Below are positions 1 to 8,304 of a stretch of 64,000 bases of DNA, piece after piece. The DNA lies in NCBI RefSeq assembly GCF_000271485.2, contig NZ_AKVN02000001.1:4594501-4658500 (forward strand), written 5' to 3'. The position numbers and the translations under genes are program-made. Origin of the DNA: Pelosinus fermentans DSM 17108 (GTDB lineage: Bacteria > Bacillota > Negativicutes > DSM-13327). Each line of letters begins with the position of its first letter. Within the stretch, counting starts at the first letter, position 1. The notes under the pieces are model-generated. The model searched no databases. It saw only the letters and a list, made by a program, of their open reading frames with translations, and was not told where the DNA came from.

Positions 1-320
1 CTACCAGTAAAAAAGCCATTCAAGAAGCAGCCGATAAAGAAGGCATTAAGGTTAAGTTCTTAGAATTTGGTACCTATCCAGAAATTAAAACAGCGTTAGA
101 CTCTGGTCGTATTAATTGTTTTAGTGTGGATGGCGCTATTTTATATGGTTACTTAGATGATACCACTGTAATTTTAAATGATCGCTTCACACCACAAGAG
201 TATGGAGTAGCAAGCAAAAAAGCCAACGCAGGATTAGCTAAAACAGTAAATGATACTATAAACGATATGAAAAAATCAGGTGAATTAGATAAGCTGATGC
301 AAAAATGGGGACTTAAATAG
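1..320 (+). CDS. Polar amino acid ABC transporter, substrate-binding protein (C-terminal part)
   Basis: The frame is open from the left edge (first full codon at base 3) to the TAG at 318-320, so this is the last ~105 residues of a longer gene. The GTG at 126 is internal. The end resembles the final lobe of family-3 periplasmic amino acid binding proteins: an 'LDSGRINCFSVDGAILYGYL' stretch, then a C-terminal helix ending 'LMQKWGLK'. In a diderm it would capture an amino acid in the periplasm and pass it to the two permeases that follow. The stop codon overlaps the next start by one base, so the genes form one operon. The ATPase is not in view and is probably upstream. The ligand cannot be told. 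Confidence 0.85.
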   Translation, partial: TSKKAIQEAADKEGIKVKFLEFGTYPEIKTALDSGRINCFSVDGAILYGYLDDTTVILNDRFTPQEYGVASKKANAGLAKTVNDTINDMKKSGELDKLMQKWGLK

Positions 321-991
321 TGCCAGGACCTTTTGCTGGGTTCAAGTGGTTAGCGCTGGTCAATGATTGGTCTGTCTTTGCCGAAGGTTTTGTTCAGACC
401 ATTCTTTTATCAGCCCTGGGACTAACGTTGGCTTTAGGCCTAGGAATCTTCTTTGGACTTTTGGGTACATCACATGTAAAACTATTTAAACTACTCAATC
501 GCGTGTATGTAGAATTTATTCAAAATACACCTTTAGTCATTCAAATTTTCTTCTTATACCATGGCTTACCGCATCTAGGAATTATGTTGCCCGTTTTTGT
601 TGTGGGAGTACTGGGCGTAGGTGTTTACCATGGTGCCTATATTGCAGAAGTCATTCGAGCAGGTGTGGAATCTGTACCAAGAGGACAACTGGAAGCCGCC
701 TATTCCCAAGGATTCTCCTATTGGGGAGCCATGATTCATATCGTATTGCCCCAAGCCAAACGAATTTCTTATCCTCCATTGACCAACCAAGCTGTGAACT
801 TAATCAAAAATACTTCCGTATTAGCCATGGTTGCAGGTGGTGAACTTATGTACCATGCGGATTCGTGGTCAAGCAATAACCTTTACTATGGTCCTTCTTA
901 TGTGGCAACCGGGTTACTGTATCTCTCATTATGTTTTCCATTGGCTACTTTTGCCAAACGCATGGAACGCAAATTGGAGGTATCATCATGA
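320..991 (+). CDS. Polar amino acid ABC transporter permease 1
   Basis: A 223-residue inner membrane permease of the His/Glu/Gln/Arg family. It has an N-terminal membrane span (around residues 22-50), the family segment '[15 protein letters not shown]' and the EAA-type cytoplasmic loop '[22 protein letters not shown]' region, which docks on the ATPase. The start is a GTG that shares one base with the stop of the binding protein, and the stop overlaps the next ATG (ATGA), so translation is probably coupled through all three genes. It forms the channel together with the second permease. The substrate is an amino acid by family; which one is not visible. Confidence 0.9.
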   Translation: MPGPFAGFKWLALVNDWSVFAEGFVQTILLSALGLTLALGLGIFFGLLGTSHVKLFKLLNRVYVEFIQNTPLVIQIFFLYHGLPHLGIMLPVFVVGVLGVGVYHGAYIAEVIRAGVESVPRGQLEAAYSQGFSYWGAMIHIVLPQAKRISYPPLTNQAVNLIKNTSVLAMVAGGELMYHADSWSSNNLYYGPSYVATGLLYLSLCFPLATFAKRMERKLEVSS

Positions 992-1638
992 TTGAAGAAT
1001 TGTTCCAATGGGAACTGCTTAGTTTTCTCGGAGCTGGTCTCTTAACGACATTGCAAATTGCAATCAGTTCCATTGTTTTGAGCATGATTTTAGGAACCAT
1101 CTTAGGCATAGCCCGGCATTCCAATCATACTCCCCTTAGTCAGGCAGCTTCCTTTTATGTCGAAGTCGTACGAAATACCCCTTTATTATTATTTATTTTG
1201 GCGGTTCGCTTCATGACAAAACTTCCTCCTATTTATGCCGGTATTGCTGCCATGACGATTTTTACAACAGCCATGATTGCTGAAATTGTCCGTGGCGGCT
1301 TGAATTCTGTAGGCAAAGGACAATGGGAAGCAGCCAAATCCCAAGGATTTACCTACACACAAACACTGATTTATATTGTGTTACCTCAGGCACTGCGCAA
1401 TACGATACCTCCTTTAGTATCCCAATTTACAACAGTCATTAAGGATACCTCTCTTGTCTGGGCAGTGGGCATTGAGGACCTAACAGGAAAAGGCATGATC
1501 ATCATGGGCCAATATGGTACTACTGCTCAAGTCTTTACCATCTTCGCTACCATAGCGGTAACCTACTTTGTCTTTAATTATGCTCTTTCTATATTGGCCC
1601 GCTATCAACAGCGGCGCTTATCACTAAGAAGCTATTAA
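988..1638 (+). CDS. Polar amino acid ABC transporter permease 2
   Basis: A 216-residue permease, paralogous to the one before it. It shows '[18 protein letters not shown]' and the ATPase-docking loop '[25 protein letters not shown]' region. The ATG at 988 is chosen because GGAGG lies at 976-980 and because it overlaps the preceding stop as ATGA. An upstream in-frame ATG at 931 lies inside the first permease and lacks a ribosome site. A strong terminator follows at once, so this ends the operon. It heterodimerises with permease 1 in this transporter class. Confidence 0.9.
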   Translation: MIEELFQWELLSFLGAGLLTTLQIAISSIVLSMILGTILGIARHSNHTPLSQAASFYVEVVRNTPLLLFILAVRFMTKLPPIYAGIAAMTIFTTAMIAEIVRGGLNSVGKGQWEAAKSQGFTYTQTLIYIVLPQALRNTIPPLVSQFTTVIKDTSLVWAVGIEDLTGKGMIIMGQYGTTAQVFTIFATIAVTYFVFNYALSILARYQQRRLSLRSY

Positions 1639-1641
1639 TCA

Positions 1642-1683
1642 AAAATGAGAACTCCCGGACATCTTTCCGGGAGTTCTCATTTT
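1642..1683 (+). terminator. Rho-independent terminator of the amino acid ABC operon
   Basis: A 17-bp perfect inverted repeat (1642-1658 and 1667-1683) has an 8-base loop, begins with A4 and ends with T4. It lies directly after the second permease and could work on both strands. Confidence 0.9.
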
Positions 1684-1847
1684 CTAGTACTCCGCCACTT
1701 TGAAATGGGAAGATGATGACGAGGCAAAATTGTGTCAGCCAAGGCGGAGGAAGGAGGCATACCGCCTGTATGCTGACTGACGACAACGAAGGCTGGCGAA
1801 ATTTTGACCGTCAGCAATTTCTATTTTCAAGGTTGGTGGAGTACTAG
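1684..1847. repeat. ~164-bp inverted-repeat element, copy 1 (related to 24222-24386)
   Basis: The ends are CTAGTACTCC (1684-1693) and its exact complement GGAGTACTAG (1838-1847), with further imperfect pairing inward (CCACTTTGAAA against TTTCAAGGTTGG). The interior carries GACGAGGCAAAA (1718-1729) and an AACGAAGGCTGGCG...CCGTCAG segment (1785-1814). Related segments occur in the same relative order inside the 24.2-kb element. It has no open reading frame of note. Its right end supplies the TAG stop codon of the phosphatase gene at 1844. It is MITE-like by structure; no transposase is seen. Confidence 0.7.
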
Positions 1848-3886
1848 GTCACACCACCGATTTGAATACATAGAACCGTCACATCATCACAGCGAACACC
1901 CTCTTCGCCTATCTGCTTTATCGCTGCAACCAGCTGGTCATAATCAGCATCCAGTGAAATAGCAGTTCCCGCCATCAGACGATCAGCTATACCGTCACTA
2001 TAAAAACAAAAGAGATCCCCCTTCTCAATGGGCAGATAACAAACCTCATACTCGGGTGAGGCGCTTACACCTAAAAACAGACCCGGTGTTTTAATTCTTC
2101 CCCGTGCCCCAGCAGAGTCAGCAATAAATTCGGTAATACCTGCTGCAACATAACGCAGCTCGTGTTTTTTAAAATCCAATTCAAAGAAAAATGCTGCCAC
2201 CATCACATCATTGCCAAAATAATTATTTACCCGCCGATTCAGTTCTAACATCCGCCCGGTAAGGGAAAGGGGCAGATGCATAATTTCCTGCAGCATAAGA
2301 TTCAACGCCGCTGCTTGAAGGGCACTTGCCACTCCATGTCCCGTAACATCAATTATATAGCCAAATAAAGAATCCTCATTCAGCCAGCGATAACCACACG
2401 AATCCCCGCTGACTAACATATAAGGTTCATATATAATTTCCAAACTCAAACGTGATTCCTTAAGATTCTCCGGCAGCATGGCCCGCTGCTGGCGGCCAGC
2501 CTTAGTCAGCTCCTTATAAAATTTTTCACGCATATATTGTTCTTCTTGCGTCTTTTCTGCTAAATTCTGCGTTCGCTCAATCACTCGTGCTTCTAAATTG
2601 CCAACTAAATCGAGAAGGTCTTTGGCCATCTTATTAAAGGAACGGCTAAGCTGCCCCAGCTCATCCTGCCGTTCCGTATCCGGCACCGGATACAAACGTC
2701 CCTGGGCCAGTTCCTGGGCAGATTGATTCAATCTTAGAATCGGGCGTGTCACCCATCCTGCAGTCCAGACCGCTAAACCAAAAACAGCAATCATAATAAA
2801 AAAAACGACTCCTGCTGTTTGGTGCAAATTCTTCCAAATATTCTCCATGAAATCTTCATCCGCTAAAACCACATATATTTTCCATGAAAGTCCATTTTCT
2901 TCATAAGAATCTACACTTACAGAATAAAAGTGGTCGTCCAAGCTGATTCGAAAAGAGGAACCTCTATCATCCAAAAATGATTTTACAGCTGCCTTTAACA
3001 CCGGATTGCTACAATCATCGGCCTTAATTCTCTCACTTTTCCCGTTTACTATTTCAAATGGTTCCGTAAGTATTGAGGCAGCAACGATCATGCCATCCCT
3101 ATCCACAACAAAGACCTGTCCCGAAGCCCCTAAGGATAAGTCCCGGAGCATGTTTCCCAGCCAGGATAAAAGATAATCAACGCCAAAGACACCTACTAGC
3201 TGACCCTCTTCATTAAATATAGGATATGTAGCCGTAATTGTGGGTTCATGGAATACAAAATGACGGTAAACCCCGCTGAAAACTGGTTTTCGCGCTTCTT
3301 GTGCAGCTTGATACCAAGGGCGTGTACGGGGATCAAAATTGGGAAAAACATTTTGAAGCTGTACTCCATCACCTTGCTCAGAAACACTATAATACCAAGA
3401 TGCACCACCTGTTCCCAGGTTATTTCTCACTACTTGAAATTCGCCTGCTGTTTTGCGGCGTGCGCCATAAAACTCCCCATTAGATAAGCCGACATATGTC
3501 ATAGCCGCATCGGGAAATACCTTAAGATGATTCACAAATTGCCGTTCTCGTCCAACTGGGTCCGAAAGGGTGAGGAGCCCTGCATGCCAAGCATTCACAT
3601 TCAGCTCATTTAGACGCAAAGGCTCCTCTATATGCCGCTTTAATTGCTCATGGACTTGTCCTAGTATTTGCTCCCTCATCTCCCCCAATACAGCTCCTAC
3701 CGCTTCTTGTCCGCCTTGAAATAAGAGAAAGCCTATTAAACAAGTCACTGTCAGAAACTGTAACATAAAAGGCAGAGAGAAGACAAGCCTAAGAGAAAAT
3801 CGTCCAGCGATACGTTGAAACCAATACCTGACAGTCATCTTTTTACTACCCTTTCCATCTGTTTTTTGCTGAGCAGCGTGATTCAT
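1844..3886 (-). CDS. Membrane-bound PP2C-type serine phosphatase (RsbU/SpoIIE-like) with Cache and HAMP domains
   Basis: 680 residues. The order is: cytoplasmic N-terminus, membrane span (~38-57), an extracytoplasmic double-Cache-type sensor (~60-345), a second span (~357-378), HAMP (~378-430), a short coiled coil, then a PP2C/SpoIIE phosphatase domain (~465-676). Metal-site aspartates are visible in 'DVTGHGVASA' (~514) and 'YSDG' (~628). By family it would sense a small ligand outside the membrane and dephosphorylate a partner-switch protein (anti-anti-sigma type). No partner gene is adjacent. The start has GAGG just upstream. The stop falls in the end of the inverted-repeat element, so the last residues could differ from relatives. 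Confidence 0.88.
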   Translation of the reverse strand: MNHAAQQKTDGKGSKKMTVRYWFQRIAGRFSLRLVFSLPFMLQFLTVTCLIGFLLFQGGQEAVGAVLGEMREQILGQVHEQLKRHIEEPLRLNELNVNAWHAGLLTLSDPVGRERQFVNHLKVFPDAAMTYVGLSNGEFYGARRKTAGEFQVVRNNLGTGGASWYYSVSEQGDGVQLQNVFPNFDPRTRPWYQAAQEARKPVFSGVYRHFVFHEPTITATYPIFNEEGQLVGVFGVDYLLSWLGNMLRDLSLGASGQVFVVDRDGMIVAASILTEPFEIVNGKSERIKADDCSNPVLKAAVKSFLDDRGSSFRISLDDHFYSVSVDSYEENGLSWKIYVVLADEDFMENIWKNLHQTAGVVFFIMIAVFGLAVWTAGWVTRPILRLNQSAQELAQGRLYPVPDTERQDELGQLSRSFNKMAKDLLDLVGNLEARVIERTQNLAEKTQEEQYMREKFYKELTKAGRQQRAMLPENLKESRLSLEIIYEPYMLVSGDSCGYRWLNEDSLFGYIIDVTGHGVASALQAAALNLMLQEIMHLPLSLTGRMLELNRRVNNYFGNDVMVAAFFFELDFKKHELRYVAAGITEFIADSAGARGRIKTPGLFLGVSASPEYEVCYLPIEKGDLFCFYSDGIADRLMAGTAISLDADYDQLVAAIKQIGEEGVRCDDVTVLCIQIGGVT

Positions 3887-3958
3887 TCATTTCGCCTCAC
3901 ATTCCTAAGCACTTCGATCATGTCTGTTACTCTATATTCCCCTTTCTTTTTTTACAGT

Positions 3959-3998
3959 AAAACTCCTGCAAAGTATAAGCAGCTTCGCAGGAGTTTTT
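3959..3998 (-). terminator. Terminator downstream of thiW
   Basis: AAAACTCCTGC (3959-3969) pairs with GCAGGAGTTTT (3987-3997). Read on the minus strand it has a T-run after the stem. It separates thiW from the phosphatase gene. Confidence 0.85.
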
Positions 3999-4031
3999 GT
4001 CGTTTATTGTCTATTTATACAAATTTATGTT

Positions 4032-4520
4032 TTATCCTACTCTTCCATGAAAGAATGATTTAATGGGAGTATGATACAGTGCATAAGCGATCAAACTTCC
4101 CCCAGTTGTACTAATCAGAAATGGAAGCACAAAGAAAAAAGCACCGACCTCAGAACCAATGATATATTTTGCTACGGGAAAAGCCACAAGGCTTCCTATG
4201 ATTCCAGTACCAACAATCTCCCCCACAATAGCACCCGCAATAAGATTGGTCTTCTTATACAAGATACCTGCCAATGCAGCTCCGAAGATACTTCCTGGAA
4301 AGGCTAGCAACGATCCGGTACCAAGAACATTGCGCAGTAAGGATATACTAAAGGCAGCACTGACAGAATAACGCGTTCCCAAAAGCACTGCTAATAAAAC
4401 ATTAATCCCATGCTGTACTGGAAAGCACTTTGCAATACCAATCGGAATATATACTAAATGGGCGGAAAAGACGCCAATTGCTATAAATAAGGCTGTAAAG
4501 GTTAATTTTCGAATCTCCAT
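4032..4520 (-). CDS. thiW: ThiW, substrate-binding (S) component of an ECF-type vitamin transporter
   Basis: 162 residues, almost wholly hydrophobic with about five or six membrane spans. It matches the ThiW family (start 'MEIRKLTFTALFIAIGVFSA', then 'FPVQHGINVLLAVLLGTRYS' and 'LLAFPGSIFGAALAG'). ThiW proteins are thought to bind a thiamin precursor, the thiazole moiety. The ATG at 4520 is chosen for its GGAGG (4526-4530); a start at 4586 would overlap the ABC gene and lacks a ribosome site. It lies 44 bp after the ABC gene and is probably co-transcribed with it. No TPP (thi-box) riboswitch was recognised upstream of either gene, which is unusual for thiW. Confidence 0.85.
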   Translation of the reverse strand: MEIRKLTFTALFIAIGVFSAHLVYIPIGIAKCFPVQHGINVLLAVLLGTRYSVSAAFSISLLRNVLGTGSLLAFPGSIFGAALAGILYKKTNLIAGAIVGEIVGTGIIGSLVAFPVAKYIIGSEVGAFFFVLPFLISTTGGSLIAYALYHTPIKSFFHGRVG

Positions 4521-4564
4521 GTTTTCCTCCAAACTACAGCTTCTATTGCTCCAACTATGCCCTT

Positions 4565-6283
4565 TTATTCCAGACGCCAGCTGCACATGTCATCGATTAT
4601 CAGTTTATGCTTGTGATAATTCACTAAGGTATTGCGATGCCCAACACTAATAATCGTTGTGTTCTTAAGCTGAGAATGCAGCAATTGATACAAATGAGCC
4701 TCTGTTATTTCATCAATTGCGGAAGTTGCTTCATCAAGAAATAACCAGTCTGGCTGCTGCAGTATAGCCCGTACAAAGGCGATTCGCTGCTGTTCACCGA
4801 AAGACAGAACATGAGACCAATCCTCAACTTGGTCAAGTTTATCAACAAGACCCTCTAATTTGCAAAGCTCCATAATGCTGCGAATTTTTTCATCCGTTGC
4901 AAAATCCTCTCTGTAAGGATACAATACAGAATCCCGTAAGGTTCCAAGGGGTAAATAGGATCTCTGGGGCAAAAATAAAAGTTTCTGTTCTGCTGGAATA
5001 CGAACACTGCCTTGTCCAAATGGCCAAATGCCGGCTAGAGTACGTATGAGAGTGCTTTTCCCGCAGCCAGATGGTCCCATAATTAATAAAGAATCCCCCT
5101 GATGAATTGTTAATTGTAAGCCCTTAAGCAATTCCTCCCCATTGGGTAAATCAATTTGCAGCTGGTGCACATGCAAGGATGGATCAGTCCCATAGGTTAC
5201 ATCAATCACTTCCTCATCTGCAATATGTTCTACGCGATTCATAGCCTGGCTAAAGCCTAGTAAACGTTTAACGACGGACTGCCACTGAGCCAAACTGGAG
5301 TAACTATCAATGAGAAATGACAACGAATCTTGTACTTTGCCAAAAGCCGTAGAAGTTTGTATTAATCCACCTAACTGCATCTGATTGCTAAAATAGCGCG
5401 GGGCCGCAACAACCAAAGGAAATATAATAGCAATTTGACCATAACCGGCTGTAAACCAAGTCAATTTTTTCTGCCGCAACATTACTGCTTTAAAATTATC
5501 AAATACCATCTGAAAACGCTCTGTCAGTTTTGCTCGTTCTTGTACTTCACCGCCATACAAAGCAATACTCTCGCTGTTTTCCCGCAAGCGAATCAGACTA
5601 AAACGAAAATCAGCTTCATAACGCTGCTGACTAAAATTAAGATTTACCAAAGGCTTACCAATTTTAACGGTTAACCAGTTACCAGCTACCGAATAAAGAA
5701 TAGCAACCCAAAACATATAGCCCGGAATCGTAACTTCCGTCTGCCCTATAGGAATCGTCAAGGAACCAGAAAGATTCCATAAAATAAACATAAATGAAAA
5801 TAAAGTTACAGCAGCTTTTAAAAGCCCAATAGAAAGACCTAGCGTCAAATTAACAAACAGCTTTAAATCCTCACTAATTCGCTGATCAGGATTATCGGTG
5901 TTATTCTCCAAGAGCTGCATCTGATAATAAGCTTGTTTATGCAGCCATGTTTGCAGATATTTTTCAGTAAGCCAGCGGCGCCATTTAATTTCAAGAAATT
6001 GCTGCAAATAAAGCACATAAACAGCCACAATGATATGAGAGGCTGCCAAAATGCAAAAAGTGCCGATCGCACTCACAAAACCATCTTTGTCATGATTCTG
6101 CAGTGTATTATAAAAGGTATTGTTCCATTCATTTAGCAGCACGAATATATAAACATGTCCTAAGTTAAGAGCAACAATAACTGCTAACAGCATTCTAGCC
6201 TTCCACTTTTCCTCTGAAAACCAATACGCCTTGGTAATTTGCCACATTCCCTGCATAAAATTGCGATTATATACATTTATCAT
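4565..6283 (-). CDS. ABC transporter with fused membrane and ATPase domains, BacA/YddA (ABCD-like) family
   Basis: 572 residues. Membrane spans lie around residues 30-50, 78-98, 160-190 and 270-290, followed by one ATPase domain: Walker A 'GPSGCGKST' (~403), signature 'LSFGEQQR' (~494) and Walker B 'LFLDEATSAID' (~514). Members of this family (YddA, Rv1819c, eukaryotic ABCD) work as homodimers and move varied substrates, including cobalamin-like and peptide molecules. The ATG at 6283 is preferred to the TTG at 6286; AAAGGA lies 8 bases upstream. It sits upstream of thiW in a probable two-gene operon, which suggests a vitamin-related role. That role is inference from neighbourhood only. Confidence 0.87.
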   Translation of the reverse strand: MINVYNRNFMQGMWQITKAYWFSEEKWKARMLLAVIVALNLGHVYIFVLLNEWNNTFYNTLQNHDKDGFVSAIGTFCILAASHIIVAVYVLYLQQFLEIKWRRWLTEKYLQTWLHKQAYYQMQLLENNTDNPDQRISEDLKLFVNLTLGLSIGLLKAAVTLFSFMFILWNLSGSLTIPIGQTEVTIPGYMFWVAILYSVAGNWLTVKIGKPLVNLNFSQQRYEADFRFSLIRLRENSESIALYGGEVQERAKLTERFQMVFDNFKAVMLRQKKLTWFTAGYGQIAIIFPLVVAAPRYFSNQMQLGGLIQTSTAFGKVQDSLSFLIDSYSSLAQWQSVVKRLLGFSQAMNRVEHIADEEVIDVTYGTDPSLHVHQLQIDLPNGEELLKGLQLTIHQGDSLLIMGPSGCGKSTLIRTLAGIWPFGQGSVRIPAEQKLLFLPQRSYLPLGTLRDSVLYPYREDFATDEKIRSIMELCKLEGLVDKLDQVEDWSHVLSFGEQQRIAFVRAILQQPDWLFLDEATSAIDEITEAHLYQLLHSQLKNTTIISVGHRNTLVNYHKHKLIIDDMCSWRLE

Positions 6284-6379
6284 CAAAACTATCCTTTCTT
6301 TCCATGCTATTACTGCTTTTTCTTTAATCTTTCTCGTTTTCTCGAAAATTATCGAAATTCCTTTTAATTATTATAAAAA

Positions 6380-6409
6380 AACTGACAACCTTTAAAAAAG
6401 CTGTCAGTT
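6380..6409 (-). terminator. Terminator downstream of XRE regulator, copy 1
   Basis: AACTGACA (6380-6387) pairs with TGTCAGTT (6402-6409). On the minus strand it is followed by a run of T. A second small hairpin (AGCACC/GGTGCT, ~6471-6489) overlaps the gene end. Confidence 0.75.
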
Positions 6410-6487
6410 CTCATACTTCCTATTAAAATAACCTAACTATAAAGATTTATTTTTAGCAAAATAAACAGCAGCACCAAATTATCGGTG

Positions 6488-6763
6488 CTACTTGTTTTTC
6501 TTCATATAAGGATTTTGAACTTCTGTTGAATTAAAGAATGCTGCGATATCCACGTCTAAACCTTCAGCAATCAACAAAAGCATATCAAGTGAAAAGCTTA
6601 TATTTGTATTTGGAGCCTCTATCTTAGAAAGATGGCTTGTGCTAATATCAACTTTCGCTGCAAGCTCTTCCTGACTTAAACCGCGAAGATTACGATAAAA
6701 TGCAATCTTTCTACCAATTTCTCTATATACTGAATAGAATTTATCGTTATCTCTTTTTCGCAC
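6488..6763 (-). CDS. XRE-family transcriptional regulator (copy 1)
   Basis: 91 residues. A Cro/C1-type helix-turn-helix covers residues ~12-68, with recognition region 'GLSQEELAAKVDISTSHLSK', then a short basic tail. It is closely related to the protein at 15596-15886; the segment from 'RGLSQEELAAKVDIS' to 'KIEAPNTN' is identical. The start is GTG at 6763 with GGAG 9 bases upstream; the other copy uses TTG at the aligned position. It is divergent from a 67-residue helical protein. Such small XRE proteins usually repress their own divergent promoter. A GCACTTCTTTAA motif between the promoters is shared with copy 2 and is a candidate operator. Confidence 0.88.
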   Translation of the reverse strand: MRKRDNDKFYSVYREIGRKIAFYRNLRGLSQEELAAKVDISTSHLSKIEAPNTNISFSLDMLLLIAEGLDVDIAAFFNSTEVQNPYMKKNK

Positions 6764-6819
6764 AAGGTTACACTCCCATTAATTAGTACTATTAATTATA
6801 GAGAGCAATACAACTTTAT

Positions 6820-6831
6820 GCACTTCTTTAA
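6820..6831. promoter_or_regulatory. Candidate operator shared by both XRE modules
   Basis: GCACTTCTTTAA lies between the divergent promoters and is kept exactly at 15944-15955 in the second copy, although the surrounding bases differ. It is a plausible XRE binding site; this is inference from conservation. Confidence 0.45.
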
Positions 6832-6844
6832 ATTAGAATGAATC

Positions 6845-6874
6845 TTGCTAATATAAAGAAATATATGTTATAAT
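6845..6874 (+). promoter_or_regulatory. Sigma-A-type promoter of the small helical protein, copy 1
   Basis: TTGCTA (6845-6850), an 18-base gap and TATAAT (6869-6874), with an extended -10 TGT before it. The same arrangement, gap included, is kept in copy 2 at 15968-15997. Confidence 0.75.
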
Positions 6875-6912
6875 TTGGATTACATTTAAGCAGTTTCAAA
6901 AGGAATGGTTAT

Positions 6913-7116
6913 GTGCATCATAAACTATCATCTCAAAAGAAAATAGAATATGATACATTATGCAATGCTATCTCGGAACTAAGCCAAGAGATTGATTGTT
7001 TAATAAAAGAAAATAAAGACGCATCCGAGATTTATGAGCAGCTTGAAGCAACATTAAATCAATGTGTTCATTTATTAAGAAAGAGTTTCATAACAGAGAC
7101 TGCTAAAATAAAGTAA
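6913..7116 (+). CDS. Small two-helix protein of unknown function (copy 1)
   Basis: 67 residues, charged, with no signal peptide or membrane span. It looks like a helical hairpin: helix one runs through 'IEYDTLCNAISELSQEIDCL', a turn sits near 'NKDASE', and helix two runs to the end. It is closely similar to 16037-16231. The start is GTG at 6913, placed by AGGA at 6901-6904 and by alignment with the ATG of copy 2; the ATG at 6911 is in another frame. It is divergent from an XRE regulator. The small size, helical nature and conserved pairing recall regulator/antagonist pairs such as SinR-SinI, but no family was recognised and the role is unknown. Confidence 0.75.
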   Translation: MHHKLSSQKKIEYDTLCNAISELSQEIDCLIKENKDASEIYEQLEATLNQCVHLLRKSFITETAKIK

Positions 7117-7140
7117 GCTGAGCATAATGCTCAGCTTTTT
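7116..7140 (+). terminator. Terminator after small helical protein, copy 1
   Basis: AGCTGAGCAT pairs with ATGCTCAGCT around one central base and is followed by T5. The same hairpin occurs at 16241-16265. Confidence 0.85.
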
Positions 7141-7198
7141 CTTTTTACCAACAGTGAATTACGGCTCATAAACAGGTGGTTTACAAAGCAGGGATCAG

Positions 7199-8182
7199 TT
7201 AAGAAGGTAAGGCTTGCAACTCATCATGAATTGCAAGCAGATTAGGAGGGGTACGTTTTTCTAATACTGCAATTACGTTAATTACGGCGGTATTTCCCAT
7301 GCGAATATTTGACTCATTGCAGGTTCCCCCCAAGTGGGGCGTCAAAATAACATTTTCTAAACTAAACATAGGGTGCAGCTGCGGAGGTTCAAAATCATAC
7401 ACATCTACACCATATCCACGAATACGACCGTCAAGTAATGCCTTATACAATGTTTCATACTCTACCAATTGACTGCGGGCAGTATTAATCAGAATCGCCC
7501 CTGGTTTAAGTAAACCCAATCTGCCATCATCAAGAATATTGCGGGTTTTATTCGTTAAAGGCAAATGAAGACTCACAAAATCAGATTGCTGCAGCAATTG
7601 ATCAAGAGCAACGTAATCAAGGCCAATTTCCTTTGCCTCTGGTCGCTTCACACAGTCAAACCCTAGAATCTTCATCTTATAGCCCATTGCACGATAAGCA
7701 GCAGCTAGACCTATTTTCCCGACACCAACAATACCAATCGTTTTACCCCAAAGACCTACGCCCATTGGCTTTAGCCAATGCCCGCTTTTTGTGGCTTCAT
7801 TCGCAATATATAACCCCCGTGATAACATATGGAGTAATCCAAAAGTCAAATCAGCAACCTCATGACTGTTCACGCCTGGAGCATTTGTCACCACTACACC
7901 ACATTCAGCTGCGGTCTTACTATCAATACCATCTACCCCCACACCATGCTTAGCAATTACCTTTAAACGGGCGCAGGAGCGAATGATTTTGCCTGTAACT
8001 TTATCATTGCCTACAATTAAAGCATCTGCATCCTGGGCAGCATTTATCATTTCACCTTCCGTCAAGGGTCTACCCAATGAGTTCATAATAACTTCACACC
8101 CTATTGCCTGTAAACGCTGCAGAGGCTCAGGGTCAGCTTTAGCAAATGTAACTGCCGTAACAACAACTTTCCATTTATACAT
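7199..8182 (-). CDS. D-2-hydroxyacid dehydrogenase, phosphoglycerate dehydrogenase-like
   Basis: 327 residues. The NAD-binding motif 'GIVGVGKIG' is at ~150. The catalytic Arg is in 'INTARSQ', the Glu in 'DFEPP' and the His in 'TPHLGG' near the C-terminus. There is no ACT or other C-terminal regulatory domain, so it is not the long serine-pathway form. The ATG at 8182 has GGAGG 7 bases upstream. It is the last gene of the PTS sugar-acid operon, beyond an internal terminator-like hairpin at 8219-8242, so it may be expressed less than the genes before it. By family it would interconvert a 2-keto acid and a D-2-hydroxy acid with NAD(H). The substrate is not known. Confidence 0.88.
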   Translation of the reverse strand: MYKWKVVVTAVTFAKADPEPLQRLQAIGCEVIMNSLGRPLTEGEMINAAQDADALIVGNDKVTGKIIRSCARLKVIAKHGVGVDGIDSKTAAECGVVVTNAPGVNSHEVADLTFGLLHMLSRGLYIANEATKSGHWLKPMGVGLWGKTIGIVGVGKIGLAAAYRAMGYKMKILGFDCVKRPEAKEIGLDYVALDQLLQQSDFVSLHLPLTNKTRNILDDGRLGLLKPGAILINTARSQLVEYETLYKALLDGRIRGYGVDVYDFEPPQLHPMFSLENVILTPHLGGTCNESNIRMGNTAVINVIAVLEKRTPPNLLAIHDELQALPS

Positions 8183-8218
8183 GATCATTCCTCCATGTAT
8201 TTTATAGTTAAAACAAAA

Positions 8219-8260
8219 GAGACTTGGCATCTGCCAAGTCTCTAGACATCGGCAGATGCC
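8219..8260 (-). terminator. Internal terminator with a possible antiterminator partner
   Basis: GAGACTTGGCA (8219-8229) pairs with TGCCAAGTCTC (8232-8242). On the minus strand the stem is followed by TTTTGTTTT, as in an intrinsic terminator. Just before it in the transcript lies GGCATCTGCC (complement of 8251-8260), which can pair exactly with GGCAGATGCC inside the terminator stem. The two foldings exclude each other, the usual architecture of an attenuator. It sits between the aldolase and dehydrogenase genes. Confidence 0.65.
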
Positions 8261-8304
8261 TGAGTCTTTTTATTTCCAATCAAAGGTGAACTGTTAAAAC
8301 AACA

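Larger units (their letters stand above)
6470..7175. repeat. Direct repeat copy 1: XRE regulator plus small helical protein module
   Basis: This ~0.7-kb block matches 15570-16298 in gene content, gene orientation, both promoters, terminator and ~35 bases beyond the terminator. The two copies are direct repeats ~9.1 kb apart and flank the PTS sugar-acid operon. Their proteins have diverged, so the duplication is not recent. Confidence 0.8.

Noticed and set aside
4521-6487. TPP riboswitch upstream of thiW or the ABC gene
   Set aside because: No CTGAGA...ACCTGA-type core on the minus strand.
6913-7116. Spo0E-family phosphatase
   Set aside because: A 'SQEID' motif is reminiscent of Spo0E, but it lies in the first helix rather than the second, and the protein is longer than usual for that family.
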